Shown piece by piece: positions 1 to 8,944 of a stretch of 36,788 nucleotides of DNA. A program made the position numbers and the translations under genes. The notes under the pieces are model-generated. The model had not been told where the DNA came from, made no database searches, and saw only the letters and a program-made list of their open reading frames with translations. The stretch is taken from positions 1 through 36,788 of the forward strand of contig CATXSD010000020.1 in the NCBI GenBank assembly GCA_958402075.1, in the 5' to 3' direction. Origin of the DNA: Mediterranea massiliensis. Its GTDB lineage: Bacteria > Bacteroidota > Bacteroidia > Bacteroidales > Bacteroidaceae. Each line of letters begins with the position of its first letter. The first letter of the stretch is position 1.

Positions 1-1
1 C

Positions 2-598
2 CAGCAGGCCACCACCACCGCGCTGCGCAACGGCATGAACGTGCGCCTCCTCTTCGACCAACTGGCCAACATCCGCCGCACGGTACACATCCCGCTGCTG
101 CTGATGGGCTACCTTAACCCCATCCTGCAATTCGGCTTCGAGGCGTTCTGCCAACGCTGCCAGGCGTGCGGCATCGACGGCCTCATCATCCCCGACCTGC
201 CCCTGCGCGAGTACTGCCTCCATTACAAAGCCACGGCCGAACGCTACGGCCTGCACGTGGTGATGCTTGTCACACCCGAAACGAGCGACGAACGGGTACG
301 GGAGATTGACCGTCAGACGGGAGGCTTCATCTACATGGTGTCTTCGGCAGCTGTAACGGGAGCCCAGCGCTCGTTCGACGAACAGAAACAGGCCTACTTC
401 CACCGCATCGACAACCTGGGGCTGAAACATCCGAGGCTGGTAGGTTTCGGCATTTCCAACAAGGCTACGTTCGAAGCAGCCTGCCAAGCCTCATCGGGCG
501 CCATCATCGGCAGCCGGTTCGTCACCCTGCTCAACGAAGCCAAAGGCGACGCAGCAACCGCCATTGCCCAACTGAAAGAGGCGCTGACGAAAGATTAG
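2..598 (+). CDS. trpA: Tryptophan synthase alpha subunit (5'-truncated by window edge)
   Basis: Cleaves indole-3-glycerol phosphate to indole and glyceraldehyde-3-phosphate in the last step of tryptophan synthesis, as the alpha subunit of the TrpAB complex in the cytoplasm. The reading frame is open from base 2. About 198 residues are visible of a family length near 260, so roughly the first 60 are off the window, including the region of the catalytic Glu and Asp. Recognisable TIM-barrel segments are GYLNPILQFG, DGLIIPDLPLREY, the MVSSAAVTG loop, and the C-terminal phosphate-binding part VGFGIS followed by GAIIGSRFV. It is presumably the last gene of a trp operon lying to the left. Its TAG stop touches the stop codon of the convergent dacB with no base between them. 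Confidence 0.97.
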   Translation, partial: QQATTTALRNGMNVRLLFDQLANIRRTVHIPLLLMGYLNPILQFGFEAFCQRCQACGIDGLIIPDLPLREYCLHYKATAERYGLHVVMLVTPETSDERVREIDRQTGGFIYMVSSAAVTGAQRSFDEQKQAYFHRIDNLGLKHPRLVGFGISNKATFEAACQASSGAIIGSRFVTLLNEAKGDAATAIAQLKEALTKD

Positions 599-2068
599 TC
601 ATTTCCGAAGGGAAGCCTTCACGACCTCCAGGCACACGGCATCCTGAAAGGCACGCGCCTGGCGGCCCGAAAGCACATTCTGCGTCAGGATGGCAAAAGC
701 CACCCAATGGCCGTCGGCCGTCTTCAGATAGCCCGCCAAGGCATTGATGCCCGTATAGGAGCCGGTCTTGGCATGCACCTGCCGGAAAGCGGGCGTACCG
801 TAGCCCATGCGGTACTTCAGCGTGCCGTCCACCCCGCTCACGGGAAGGGCCTTGTAGAGCGGCGAGAAGATGTCGCTGCGCGAATAGGCATAGCGGAGCA
901 TGGCCACCAGCAGCTCGGGAGAAAGGTAGTCGTAGTGCGACAGGCCGCACCCGTCGGCCAGGCTGTAGTGCTTCGGATTCAGCCCGACCCGCTTAATCAA
1001 AGCCCGCATGGCCTCCAACCCATCCTTGGCCGCTACCCGCTTCTTGCCGCCCGTGGCCAGTCGGCCCGCCCGGCAGAGCATGGCTTCAGCGTTCAGGTTG
1101 TCGCTCTCCTTGAGCATCACGTTGAGCACGGCTTGCAGGGAAGTTTCGTGTACAGCCAGCTTCGTGCGTTTGCCCTCCTGCGGGAGGTCGGCGAAACGAT
1201 AAGCCGCCTCAATCCCCGCCCGCGTACTGTCGGCCACGGCTGTACAATGAATACCCGCCTCCAGCAGCCGCTCCACAAAGACGTGCATGAACATGCGGCC
1301 GGAGTCGAACAGGCTGAACGAACGGCCTTCCGCCGTCTGTACATTGCCTTGCAGGGTAATGTGATTGCCGTTCTCCATCCAGTTGCGCGTCACCCGCAAG
1401 GGACCTGCGGCCGACGAACGGCTGCGCGTGTGGTTCTCTATTGTATAATACGTGGAAGATGGATTGCCGATGACCAGTGCCGACAAGCCCCGTTTGTCGG
1501 GAATTATCGACAGCTGGAGCACACCCTTGTTCAGCATCAGCGGCGAAAGATAGGGCTGATAGGCAGCGGGAGCATCGTCCCACAGCCAACCCGAACCCCA
1601 GTAGAGCGAATCCTTCATCGACACGTCGCCCACAATCTCTCCGTCCACTACACGGATGCCCCGCTTCATCAGGCCACCGATAAGTTCCTTCAAGTCGTCT
1701 TCGTCAAACTCAGGGTCGAAGCCGCCTACCACGTATAGGTCGCCCTTCAGCGTGTCGCCCACCACGCGGCCCGTGGTCCACAGCTCCGTGCGGAAGGGCT
1801 CCATGGCCCCCGGCTGCGACAAGGCCGTGATGGCCGTCATCACCTTCATGGTCGAGGCGGGCCGCGACAGCTTGTCGGCCTGATATTCGTAAAGTGTACG
1901 CCCGGCTGTCAGGTCGTAGATGCAGATACCCGCGTTGCCGCCGGGCGGCAGGTCGTGCTTTACGAGGGTGTCGATACGTGCCCGCAGCAGGCTGTCGGCC
2001 TGCGCGCAGACAAAGGAAAGCGGTCCCAGCAGGACCGCCCATATCAATAATATCCGAAACATATTCAT
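599..2068 (-). CDS. dacB: D-alanyl-D-alanine carboxypeptidase / PBP4-type (peptidase S13)
   Basis: A periplasmic class C penicillin-binding protein that trims the terminal D-Ala of peptidoglycan pentapeptides and/or cuts 4-3 cross-links. All three active-site boxes of the serine penicillin-recognising fold are present: SxxK at S72-T-M-K75, SxN at S322-D-N324, and KTG at K434-T-G436. The wide spacing between the first two boxes is the insertion typical of S13 enzymes. Residues 1-24 form a signal peptide ending in CAQA. At 489 aa it has the usual length. A second Met at residue 3 is an equally possible start. It is convergent with trpA, and lpdA lies 95 bp upstream on the same strand, so it may be read from that gene or from its own weak promoter. 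No exact TAnnTTTG box was found before it. Confidence 0.95.
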   Translation of the reverse strand: MNMFRILLIWAVLLGPLSFVCAQADSLLRARIDTLVKHDLPPGGNAGICIYDLTAGRTLYEYQADKLSRPASTMKVMTAITALSQPGAMEPFRTELWTTGRVVGDTLKGDLYVVGGFDPEFDEDDLKELIGGLMKRGIRVVDGEIVGDVSMKDSLYWGSGWLWDDAPAAYQPYLSPLMLNKGVLQLSIIPDKRGLSALVIGNPSSTYYTIENHTRSRSSAAGPLRVTRNWMENGNHITLQGNVQTAEGRSFSLFDSGRMFMHVFVERLLEAGIHCTAVADSTRAGIEAAYRFADLPQEGKRTKLAVHETSLQAVLNVMLKESDNLNAEAMLCRAGRLATGGKKRVAAKDGLEAMRALIKRVGLNPKHYSLADGCGLSHYDYLSPELLVAMLRYAYSRSDIFSPLYKALPVSGVDGTLKYRMGYGTPAFRQVHAKTGSYTGINALAGYLKTADGHWVAFAILTQNVLSGRQARAFQDAVCLEVVKASLRK

Positions 2069-2097
2069 CAGTTTAGGAATTGAATATTATATCTTGG

Positions 2098-2153
2098 ACA
2101 CAGATGACACAAAGTTCCACGAAGTTTTGAATCTTCCTCTGTGCAACTCTGTG
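2098..2153. repeat. Imperfect hairpin between lpdA and dacB
   Basis: The short gap holds an imperfect inverted repeat. CACAG at 2099-2103 pairs with CTGTG at 2149-2153, CACA at 2108-2111 with TGTG at 2140-2143, and GAAG at 2121-2124 with CTTC at 2133-2136. There is no T-run on either strand, so it is not a standard intrinsic terminator. Its style (alternating CACAG/CTGTG words) resembles dispersed intergenic repeats of Bacteroidetes, but that is recollection and not a search result. Confidence 0.35.
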
Positions 2154-2163
2154 GTGCCCCCAA

Positions 2164-3513
2164 TCACAACGCCTCGCGGAAAATCTCGCCCACCGTGGGA
2201 TGCGGGAAGACTACCTTCTTCCACTCCTCGGCCTTGAGCTTCAGCTCGACGGCCATGCCGGCCAGGGTGATGATTTCGCTGGCGGGATTGCCCAGCACGT
2301 GTGCCCCCAAGATGGTGTCGTCCTCGGCCAGTATGAGCTTGCAGAGGCCGTTCACGCCCTCGTTCTCGGCAACAAATCGGCCGCTATAGGCCATGGGCAA
2401 CTTGACTACGCGGCAGGCGATGCCTTTCCGCTGCAACGACTCTTCCGTCTCGCCCACGCCTGCAATCTCGGGATTGGTATATACCACGCCGGGGATGGCA
2501 CGGTAGCTCATCGTGTCTTCCTTGCCTGCGATGTGGTTCACGGCCACCTCGGCCTCGCGCACGGCGGTATGGGCCAGGAGCGAGAAGCCCGTCAGGTCGC
2601 CACAGACATAAACTCCGGGCAGGGAGGTCTGCATGTGTTCGTCCACCACGATGCTGCCGCGCTCGGTCTTCTGCAGGTCGAGGTTCTCCAGCCCGAAGCC
2701 CTTCGTCACGGGGCGGCGGCCCACGCTCATCAGCAGCCGTTCGGCCACGACGGAGCCTGCGCCTTCGGCATTCTCATAACCCACCTGTACCTGCCCGCCT
2801 TCGCCCACGGCCAGCGAAACAACCTTCGTACTGAGCATGAACTTCACGCCGCGCTTGGCATAGTCGGCCCGCAGGAGGGCGGCGAGTTCCTTGTCCATGC
2901 CGCCCAGTATCTCGTCCACCATCTCGATGACCGTCACCTGCACGCCCAGGCTGTTGAAGAACGAGGCGAACTCCATGCCGATGACTCCGCCACCGATGAT
3001 GGCCAGCGACTGGGGCAGCTCCTTGTTGTCGAGCGCGTCGCGATGCGTCCAGTAGGGCACGATGTCCACGCCTGCGATGGGCGGGATGAATGTCTCCGAA
3101 CCGGTGCAGAGCAGCAGATTGTCGCACTCATACACCTCTTCGCCGCAGCGCACGTGGTTCTTGTCCACCACTTCGGCCGTGCCTGTCACAATCTTTACAT
3201 TGTGGGCCGTCAGCTTGGCCTTGACACCCAGCACCAGCTTGCGCACCACCTTCTGCTTGCGGGCGATGATTTTGGGCAGGTCGAAGCCCACGTTCTCGGC
3301 CGATACGGCATACTTCGACGCATGGCGCGCGCCGTCGTAGGTCTTGGCCGAATACAACAATGTTTTGGTGGGGATGCAGCCTTCGTTCAGGCAGACGCCT
3401 CCCAGGCTGTTTTTCTCGAAGAGCACAACGCTCAGTCCTGCCCGTCCGGCAGCTTCGGCGGCGGTATAGCCCGCAGGGCCTCCGCCGATAATGGCAACTT
3501 GATATCTTTCCAT
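2164..3513 (-). CDS. lpdA: Dihydrolipoyl dehydrogenase (E3)
   Basis: FAD enzyme that reoxidises dihydrolipoamide with NAD+ in 2-oxoacid dehydrogenase complexes or the glycine cleavage system. Counted from the chosen start, the N-terminal dinucleotide motif GGGPAG is followed by the redox-active disulfide C41-LNEG-C46. The second, NAD-binding, Rossmann motif GGGVIG lies mid-protein, and the ATG/CGD FAD contact appears as VYVCGD. The C-terminus carries the conserved HPTxxE, which supplies the catalytic His-Glu pair. The frame is open seven codons further upstream, but the ATG giving MERYQVAIIGGG places the first motif where the family has it. The product is 449 aa. No E1 or E2 gene is adjacent, so E3 may serve several complexes. 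Confidence 0.94.
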   Translation of the reverse strand: MERYQVAIIGGGPAGYTAAEAAGRAGLSVVLFEKNSLGGVCLNEGCIPTKTLLYSAKTYDGARHASKYAVSAENVGFDLPKIIARKQKVVRKLVLGVKAKLTAHNVKIVTGTAEVVDKNHVRCGEEVYECDNLLLCTGSETFIPPIAGVDIVPYWTHRDALDNKELPQSLAIIGGGVIGMEFASFFNSLGVQVTVIEMVDEILGGMDKELAALLRADYAKRGVKFMLSTKVVSLAVGEGGQVQVGYENAEGAGSVVAERLLMSVGRRPVTKGFGLENLDLQKTERGSIVVDEHMQTSLPGVYVCGDLTGFSLLAHTAVREAEVAVNHIAGKEDTMSYRAIPGVVYTNPEIAGVGETEESLQRKGIACRVVKLPMAYSGRFVAENEGVNGLCKLILAEDDTILGAHVLGNPASEIITLAGMAVELKLKAEEWKKVVFPHPTVGEIFREAL

Positions 3514-3697
3514 GGTGTTATTCTTTATTTTCAATCAAAAGTTTACGTCTATCGCTAAATAGGAAGTCGCTAATTTATCATCATTAGCACTTTCTTTATG
3601 CAATATTCGCAAAAATTCCCGATATCTGCAAACAAAAGAATAGCAACTTAGCCACGAGATTATCTCCCATTGAATATCATAAAAAAACGAATCATCC

Positions 3698-3738
3698 AAT
3701 AAAAACACAAAGCAGGCTCTTTCAAAGAAAGACCTGCT
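3698..3738 (-). terminator. Intrinsic terminator of the polysaccharide-utilization operon
   Basis: AGCAGG (3711-3716) and TCTTTC (3718-3723) pair with GAAAGA (3727-3732) and CCTGCT (3733-3738), leaving one bulged C and an AAA loop, so the stem is 12 bp. Read on the minus strand it is followed by TTGTGTTTTTATT, a good U-tract. It sits just after the stop of the GH51 gene. The rest of the gap 3514-3795 holds nothing else I can support; a 70-codon frame in it overlaps this terminator and has no recognisable features. Confidence 0.85.
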
Positions 3739-3795
3739 CTGTTTCAATCTACAAAAATGTTACTATATAACCCTATTGAAAGACATTACCAATTA

Positions 3796-6375
3796 TTATT
3801 TCATCCGTAATACGACCAAAGAATATCCTGGTACTGATTCCTTTAATTTTTCAGTTATAATAAATTCGGATGTATTTGGATACAATTCACTATCATCGGG
3901 ATTACCATGTAAAATTGTCTTCTTTACTTGCGTATTAATCACATTTAGCGGACTCAGGTCTATTGTAAAATTGACGCCCACTGGTAGCAGATTGACCAAC
4001 TTAATGACATATTCTCCTGTATCAGTGTCTTTTACAACAGAAACGGCAATACGTTTTCTCACATCCTCCCGTTTATTAGACAAATTGATGAGGTTTGGCC
4101 AATATTCATTTCCGCCATTTTGTCCAAACAATTGTTGTACATGATATGACGGGGTCAGCTTCACTTCTGTATTATTAAAATAAATCAAATCAGGTGCCCA
4201 CTGTATATGCCCTTCTTTACCCAACAATGGTGCATAAGAAGTAAAACTCACGACATCCCCGTTTCTCTCTATATTAGCCAAATGTAAAGCTTCGCACAGA
4301 GCTGCCTCCAGATTGCTTTTACGCCCAGGAACATGGGCCGCACCCAAATAAACTTTAGACTGTGAACGATCGTAACGGTCATAATAATTCTGATTATGAA
4401 TAAACCATCCCGGCTTGCAATAATAATGTTCGTCTACCATTGGCAACTTGATATCCTTGGCAATACTCCATCCCTTCTCATAATCACTTCCTTTAAAAAA
4501 AGGTCCTACTGTTCCTATAACAATTATATTTGGATATCGCTCCATCACTGCCTTACAAATCATGGTATACCGTTCTTCAAAAACATCAGAAATAAGATCT
4601 TCATTTCCTATGCCAATATATTTCAGATTAAAAGGTGCCGGATGTCCTGCCTCCGCACGTTTCCTACCCCAATATGTCTCTTCAGCATCTCCATTGGCCC
4701 ATTCTATTAAATCCAACACCTCCTGAACATAAGCCTGCATTTCGTCCATCGGAATTCCTCCCTGTTGTCCTTGTCCGCCCGTTGCAGAATTCTGACAAGG
4801 TACACCAGCTGGTAATACGGGCAAAGGTTCTGCTCCAATATCTTCACAAAACTGGAAATATTCATAATATCCCAATCCTACAGACTGATGGTATCCCCAC
4901 AAATTACGTTGAGGTTTGCGGGCCTCTAAAGGACCTATGGTATTTTTCCAACGATACATATTGTCCAACCCATCACCATGTGCCACACATCCACCCGGAA
5001 AACGAATGAAACGCGGCCTTATATCTGCCAATGTTTGGGCAAGATCTTTACGCAAACCATTTCTACGTTCTTTAAAAGTGTCTTTGGGAAACAGAGAAAC
5101 CATATCAAGAGCCATACATCCGGTAAACTGAGGTACTATCTCTAAAGAAGCTTTCTGAGCATCATGACTTGCCTGCAATACTATTTCCTTCTTTTTCCAC
5201 TGCTCTGAAGAAATTTTCATCGATTGTTCCCCACAAATATTCCCGTTTTCATCTATCAAACGGATGACCACCTCTCCACCTTTTCCCTGCAACAGACGTG
5301 AAAACATAGAAAAATAATATTCATTTCCTTTCTGAAGAACAATACCGTCATATCCTTCATTAATCAAGGCAGCTCCAGGTGTCTTTAATTCCAATACGGC
5401 ATAATGCGGATTATTCTCATGCAAAGAAAGCACCGAATCAACTGTAAAAAGAGCCCGTTCACCACGAAGACTCCAAGCCTTCTTACTATTCCAAGTTTCA
5501 TCACTTCCCAACTTATCGCTCAACTTATATTCAAAATCACGATTTTGAATTAACTCTGCATAAAGTCCTCCATCCGCCGAATAATTGATATCTTCAAAAA
5601 AGATACCTATCAACATGTCACTTATCCGCTTCTTTCTTTCTGGATGAATCGTCACTGTTGCATCCACGGGTAACAAAGAAGCAAATCTCACCGTATCCTC
5701 CATCATTGTCTCATCGAACTGCATTTCCCGAAAAGTGGTATATTCACAATACTTTATCAATCGGTCTATCACATTCCAAGGAACTTCATTGACAACCCCC
5801 AACCGTTCCATTCCGTTGACAAGAATCGTTTCCCTTCTATTTTCCCGCACGGATACAGACATTTTCCGAGCTGAAGTGTATGTTTTAAAATCTTTGGTGA
5901 TAGATCCATATACCTGATTACCTCCGCCTTTAGTATCAATCCAAGTAACCAAATAATCATTATCCGCATTTCTCGTTAATTCCAATAACATGCAATTACC
6001 TTTTTCAGCTACATGCGGATAAGATTGAGGTTCCCAATGGATAAGATCGGGAGAAGTAGTATAAGCAATGGTCCCCTCCTCTTCATTCACCGTAAACAGA
6101 CAATGCCACCCTCCTGTCAAGTTGGGTATAATAATCGGATCAATCATTCTTTTTTGCCCCATCCAACTCCCGTAATCAGAGGACAAGAAACAAAAGTTCT
6201 CACCAATCATATGCCAATTCACCCGATCGACACTCCATGCAAAACGAATGCCATTCTGATTGTATGAAAACAAATAACCCGTTTCAGGTTCATTTGCCAT
6301 CACGTTACTCTGAATCCAAACAGATAAGAATACAAGCAGCAAAAGATATTTCCTCATAAAAGTCGTATTAGCCAT
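3796..6375 (-). CDS. GH51 alpha-L-arabinofuranosidase-like protein with N-terminal propeller-like module; nucleophile apparently deleted
   Basis: Secreted protein of 859 aa with a signal peptide in about residues 7-27; MRKYLLLL at residue 7 is an alternative start. Residues about 30-175 contain blade-like repeats ending in phrases such as VDRVNWH, SPDLIHW and TKDFKTY, typical of GH43-type propellers but too short for a full one. Residues about 240-859 are a plant/Bacteroides-type GH51 module: GIFFEDINYSADGG, RFPGG, acid/base Glu592 in IGIGNED, DEHYY at 648-652, and the C-terminal NLEAALCEAL and ERNGDVVS blocks. Family members have GEYAAH after the VYLG strand, with Glu as nucleophile. Here the sequence reads VYLG-AAHVPGR (G678, A679), as if the two codons for Glu-Tyr were removed at 4341/4342. 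The start overlaps the stop of the GH43 gene by 8 bases (ATGGCTAA), indicating translational coupling. It may be an inactive or binding protein. Confidence 0.88.
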   Translation of the reverse strand: MANTTFMRKYLLLLVFLSVWIQSNVMANEPETGYLFSYNQNGIRFAWSVDRVNWHMIGENFCFLSSDYGSWMGQKRMIDPIIIPNLTGGWHCLFTVNEEEGTIAYTTSPDLIHWEPQSYPHVAEKGNCMLLELTRNADNDYLVTWIDTKGGGNQVYGSITKDFKTYTSARKMSVSVRENRRETILVNGMERLGVVNEVPWNVIDRLIKYCEYTTFREMQFDETMMEDTVRFASLLPVDATVTIHPERKKRISDMLIGIFFEDINYSADGGLYAELIQNRDFEYKLSDKLGSDETWNSKKAWSLRGERALFTVDSVLSLHENNPHYAVLELKTPGAALINEGYDGIVLQKGNEYYFSMFSRLLQGKGGEVVIRLIDENGNICGEQSMKISSEQWKKKEIVLQASHDAQKASLEIVPQFTGCMALDMVSLFPKDTFKERRNGLRKDLAQTLADIRPRFIRFPGGCVAHGDGLDNMYRWKNTIGPLEARKPQRNLWGYHQSVGLGYYEYFQFCEDIGAEPLPVLPAGVPCQNSATGGQGQQGGIPMDEMQAYVQEVLDLIEWANGDAEETYWGRKRAEAGHPAPFNLKYIGIGNEDLISDVFEERYTMICKAVMERYPNIIVIGTVGPFFKGSDYEKGWSIAKDIKLPMVDEHYYCKPGWFIHNQNYYDRYDRSQSKVYLGAAHVPGRKSNLEAALCEALHLANIERNGDVVSFTSYAPLLGKEGHIQWAPDLIYFNNTEVKLTPSYHVQQLFGQNGGNEYWPNLINLSNKREDVRKRIAVSVVKDTDTGEYVIKLVNLLPVGVNFTIDLSPLNVINTQVKKTILHGNPDDSELYPNTSEFIITEKLKESVPGYSLVVLRMK

Positions 6376-7300
6376 TAAACTTCTCTAATAATCTGTTCAC
6401 TTCCTCTTGGGTAATCCCTATAATAGAACCGTGCCGAATCTTCTCCGGAAATTCAACCCGACTGTTGTAGTATGGATATTCTTCATTTGTTAATCGAACC
6501 CAATTCTTAAAGTCTGAAGATAACCAAAGCCCAAATCCCAAACTTCTCCCAAAATAATCCCACACGATTCCATATCCATTTTCGTCATTAAGCGGAAAGG
6601 CAAATGGCCCTTCTACATTCTCATCCGTCAATTGATACGGATCCGTATAAGGTCCCTGAGCATTCTTCGACGTAACAATCCATATGCCATTGTTCCTATA
6701 AATCAGATGATACATATCTCCAACCTTTATAATGTTTGCATCCAATATTCCTGTTCCGTTCAGACTATAAAGCACTTTCGGTTTCGAATAAGTGATGAAA
6801 TCACTGGTTGTTGCATAATAAATTGAAGCTGTATCCCAATTGTCGTTCAGTTCAGCTGTCCAATAGACAAAGTATACATCGTTCTCTTCATCATAAACAA
6901 ACTCCGGAGCCCATGTTTTGGTAGCACCCTCAGGTGCCACATCTACAAGACGCTCATTTTCCCAAGTAACCAAATCTTTAGAATCCCATACCGTAAAGGC
7001 CCGATTCTTCCAAGAAACAGTAGCTACCAGATGATAAACTCCCTCTTTATCCTTTATGATCATCGGATCACGAATCAGCTGATCGTCATAATGTGCTTCC
7101 AAAATAGGTTTATGAGCATTCAATTCATGAAAGACAAATCCATCCACAGCTAACGCGTAATATAAATGTTTATCATCATCTCCTTTCATATAAGCCGCCA
7201 AATAAGCAACTTTTGAGTGGCTGACTTCTTGTTTTCGCTTACAAGAAGAAGCGAAAACAAGAAGAAACATTAATGTCAAAACTATATATTTTCTATTCAT
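6368..7300 (-). CDS. GH43-family glycoside hydrolase, surface/periplasmic lipoprotein
   Basis: Predicted five-bladed propeller glycosidase, probably removing arabinose or xylose from plant oligosaccharides. Starting at MNRKY, residues 1-19 are a lipoprotein signal with lipobox FASSC and lipidated Cys20. The three GH43 acidic residues can be assigned: base Asp78 in LIRDPM, pKa-modulating Asp187 in GILDANII, and acid Glu230 in VEGPFAF. WAPEF and the late RHGSI also fit the family. At 310 aa it has no extra binding module. The frame is open six codons upstream, but the signal peptide fits the inner Met better. It lies between susD and the GH51 gene, with whose start it overlaps, so the two are almost certainly co-expressed. 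Exact specificity cannot be read from the sequence. Confidence 0.85.
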   Translation of the reverse strand: MNRKYIVLTLMFLLVFASSCKRKQEVSHSKVAYLAAYMKGDDDKHLYYALAVDGFVFHELNAHKPILEAHYDDQLIRDPMIIKDKEGVYHLVATVSWKNRAFTVWDSKDLVTWENERLVDVAPEGATKTWAPEFVYDEENDVYFVYWTAELNDNWDTASIYYATTSDFITYSKPKVLYSLNGTGILDANIIKVGDMYHLIYRNNGIWIVTSKNAQGPYTDPYQLTDENVEGPFAFPLNDENGYGIVWDYFGRSLGFGLWLSSDFKNWVRLTNEEYPYYNSRVEFPEKIRHGSIIGITQEEVNRLLEKFNG

Positions 7301-7351
7301 ATACTCACTTTTACCCAAGAGTCATTTTTTGAAAATCCTATCTACTCCTAT

Positions 7352-7412
7352 CGTTATCAATTGATACCTATCAAAAACTATATTTCCGTTATCAAACCAA
7401 ACAATATTGTTT
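7352..7412. repeat. Palindromes in the susD - GH43 gap
   Basis: The gap between susD and the GH43 gene is the longest gap between adjacent structural genes of the cluster. It holds two perfect palindromes: TATCAATTGATA at 7355-7366, and AAACAATATTGTTT at 7399-7412, which includes the susD stop codon. The minus strand word TTGATAACG occurs at 7352-7360 and 7387-7395, with a shorter TTGATA between them. There is no T-run behind either palindrome, so this looks like an mRNA-processing or attenuation site rather than a full terminator. The function is unknown. Confidence 0.4.
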
Positions 7413-8928
7413 AATTTGTATATCCAGGGTTCTGCTCAAGAATTCCTCCGGCTTCCGTAATTGCAGTTTGAGGAATAGGAAACAATACTTGATAATCTTT
7501 CGCATTTTTTCCTCTTTCCACAGCTCTGCTGATATACACTCCGTGACGTATCAAATCCTGGCGCCGTTGTCCTTCACAAAAGAGTTCACGCCCCCGTTCT
7601 TCCAACAAGTAATTACGAAAAGCATCCTTACTGACCACAGCCGAAGCAGGAATCTCCACGCCGGCTCGGTCTGTTATCTGTTTCACGGCATTAATGGCAC
7701 CTTGTGTCGGACCATTCAATTCATTTTCTGCTTCAGCATACGACAACAAAACTTCAGCATAACGAATTGCAGGATGAGCTTTCTGAATGCCATAATTATC
7801 AAACTGAGTATCTGTAAATTTAATGGGAATGGCTCCTTTCATGGTATTACGATCTTTATGTGTCCCGTCAGCCGCATCAAATTCACATAAAATGGTTTTC
7901 TTACGCACATCCCTGTCTTCAAAAGTATCATAAAATTCCCAACGCATACAATAGGCCTGCCATCCAGGTTTGTAAGAAGCATCATTACCTCTCATGTAAG
8001 ACTCACCCACATGATTATAACCACGTTTAAAGTCACTGGGTAAGACTTCCGTTACATAAAAATTATCATAAGCCGTATTGGCGGGAATAGACCAAATATG
8101 TTCAGAAGTACGGTCAACATTGAATACATCTTCATAATTGGAAATCAAGGAAAATCCCATTCCCATTAATTTTTCCGCATCTGCCTTTGCCTTACTCCAA
8201 TCTTTTTGATGCATATACAGCTTCATGCGGATACCATAAGCGATAGATCTTGACATCCTGCCCCAGTTTTCTTCATCCCCGTTGTATTTATCCGGGAATG
8301 AACTTGTTCCGATTGCATCATTCAAATCCTTTTCAATATATCCAACATACGTTTCTTCCGTTGGACGCGGTTCTATTGTATTATCCATTAAGGTTTCCGG
8401 ATCAAGTTTTACATTTACCGGTCCAAACCAGTCCAATAAGGTATACATATAAAATGCACGCAAAGTCTTTAGCTCAGCAATAAATCGATTGCGTATGTCT
8501 TCCGTTGCACCGTTACTGTTAGTAATCTGATTGATAATATCTGTAGCACGGGCTACAAAACGGATAACATTATAAGTATTCGTCAGAGCACCACCGGAAG
8601 AAGGACCGACATTAAACTCATCATAAATGTTACTACTGTACGTACAAACAATATCTGTGGTAATCATGCTGGATGGGTAATACGCTGCCAGATCAGCATT
8701 GAACAATGCGTTGTACCATCCTCCGGTTCCACCATCACTATACCCCCAGTTGGTCGTACAAGGAAGATAAATTCCCGTAACCGCCGCATCCATATCACCT
8801 TCTGTCTTGAAGAAGTTGGACGGAGACATATCAGTGAAATTTTTTGTTTCCAACATGTCTTCGCAAGAAGTGAATAACGAACATCCTAAAAGAGCACCCA
8901 AAACTGTTGTGATAAATATATTTTTCAT
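7411..8928 (-). CDS. RagB/SusD-family surface glycan-binding lipoprotein
   Basis: Outer-leaflet lipoprotein that forms the lid over its partner SusC-like channel and captures oligosaccharides for import. The signal peptide ends in the lipobox TSC with Cys22. The early EDMLETKNFTDMSPSNFF and EGDMDAAVTGIY segments are typical of the SusD N-terminus. The TPR-like middle includes AELKTLRAFYMYTLLDWFG, and the C-terminal part has IRYAEVLLSYAEAENEL and LLEERGRELFCEGQRRQDLIR-type family blocks. At 505 aa it is of normal length. The start codon is 16 nt after the susC stop, so the two are one transcript. The ligand cannot be predicted from sequence, but the neighbouring enzymes suggest arabinose-rich glycan fragments. 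Confidence 0.95.
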   Translation of the reverse strand: MKNIFITTVLGALLGCSLFTSCEDMLETKNFTDMSPSNFFKTEGDMDAAVTGIYLPCTTNWGYSDGGTGGWYNALFNADLAAYYPSSMITTDIVCTYSSNIYDEFNVGPSSGGALTNTYNVIRFVARATDIINQITNSNGATEDIRNRFIAELKTLRAFYMYTLLDWFGPVNVKLDPETLMDNTIEPRPTEETYVGYIEKDLNDAIGTSSFPDKYNGDEENWGRMSRSIAYGIRMKLYMHQKDWSKAKADAEKLMGMGFSLISNYEDVFNVDRTSEHIWSIPANTAYDNFYVTEVLPSDFKRGYNHVGESYMRGNDASYKPGWQAYCMRWEFYDTFEDRDVRKKTILCEFDAADGTHKDRNTMKGAIPIKFTDTQFDNYGIQKAHPAIRYAEVLLSYAEAENELNGPTQGAINAVKQITDRAGVEIPASAVVSKDAFRNYLLEERGRELFCEGQRRQDLIRHGVYISRAVERGKNAKDYQVLFPIPQTAITEAGGILEQNPGYTN

Positions 8929-8944
8929 AATCCTGTTTTTTATA

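Noticed and set aside
2200..3558. Long + strand open frame of about 450 codons opposite lpdA
   Set aside because: It is the mirror frame of a GC-rich conserved gene, His-rich in the way of antisense frames, with no recognisable domain.
3535..3747. 70-codon minus-strand frame between lpdA and the GH51 gene
   Set aside because: It begins inside the terminator hairpin of the GH51 operon and shows no domain or ribosome-binding site.
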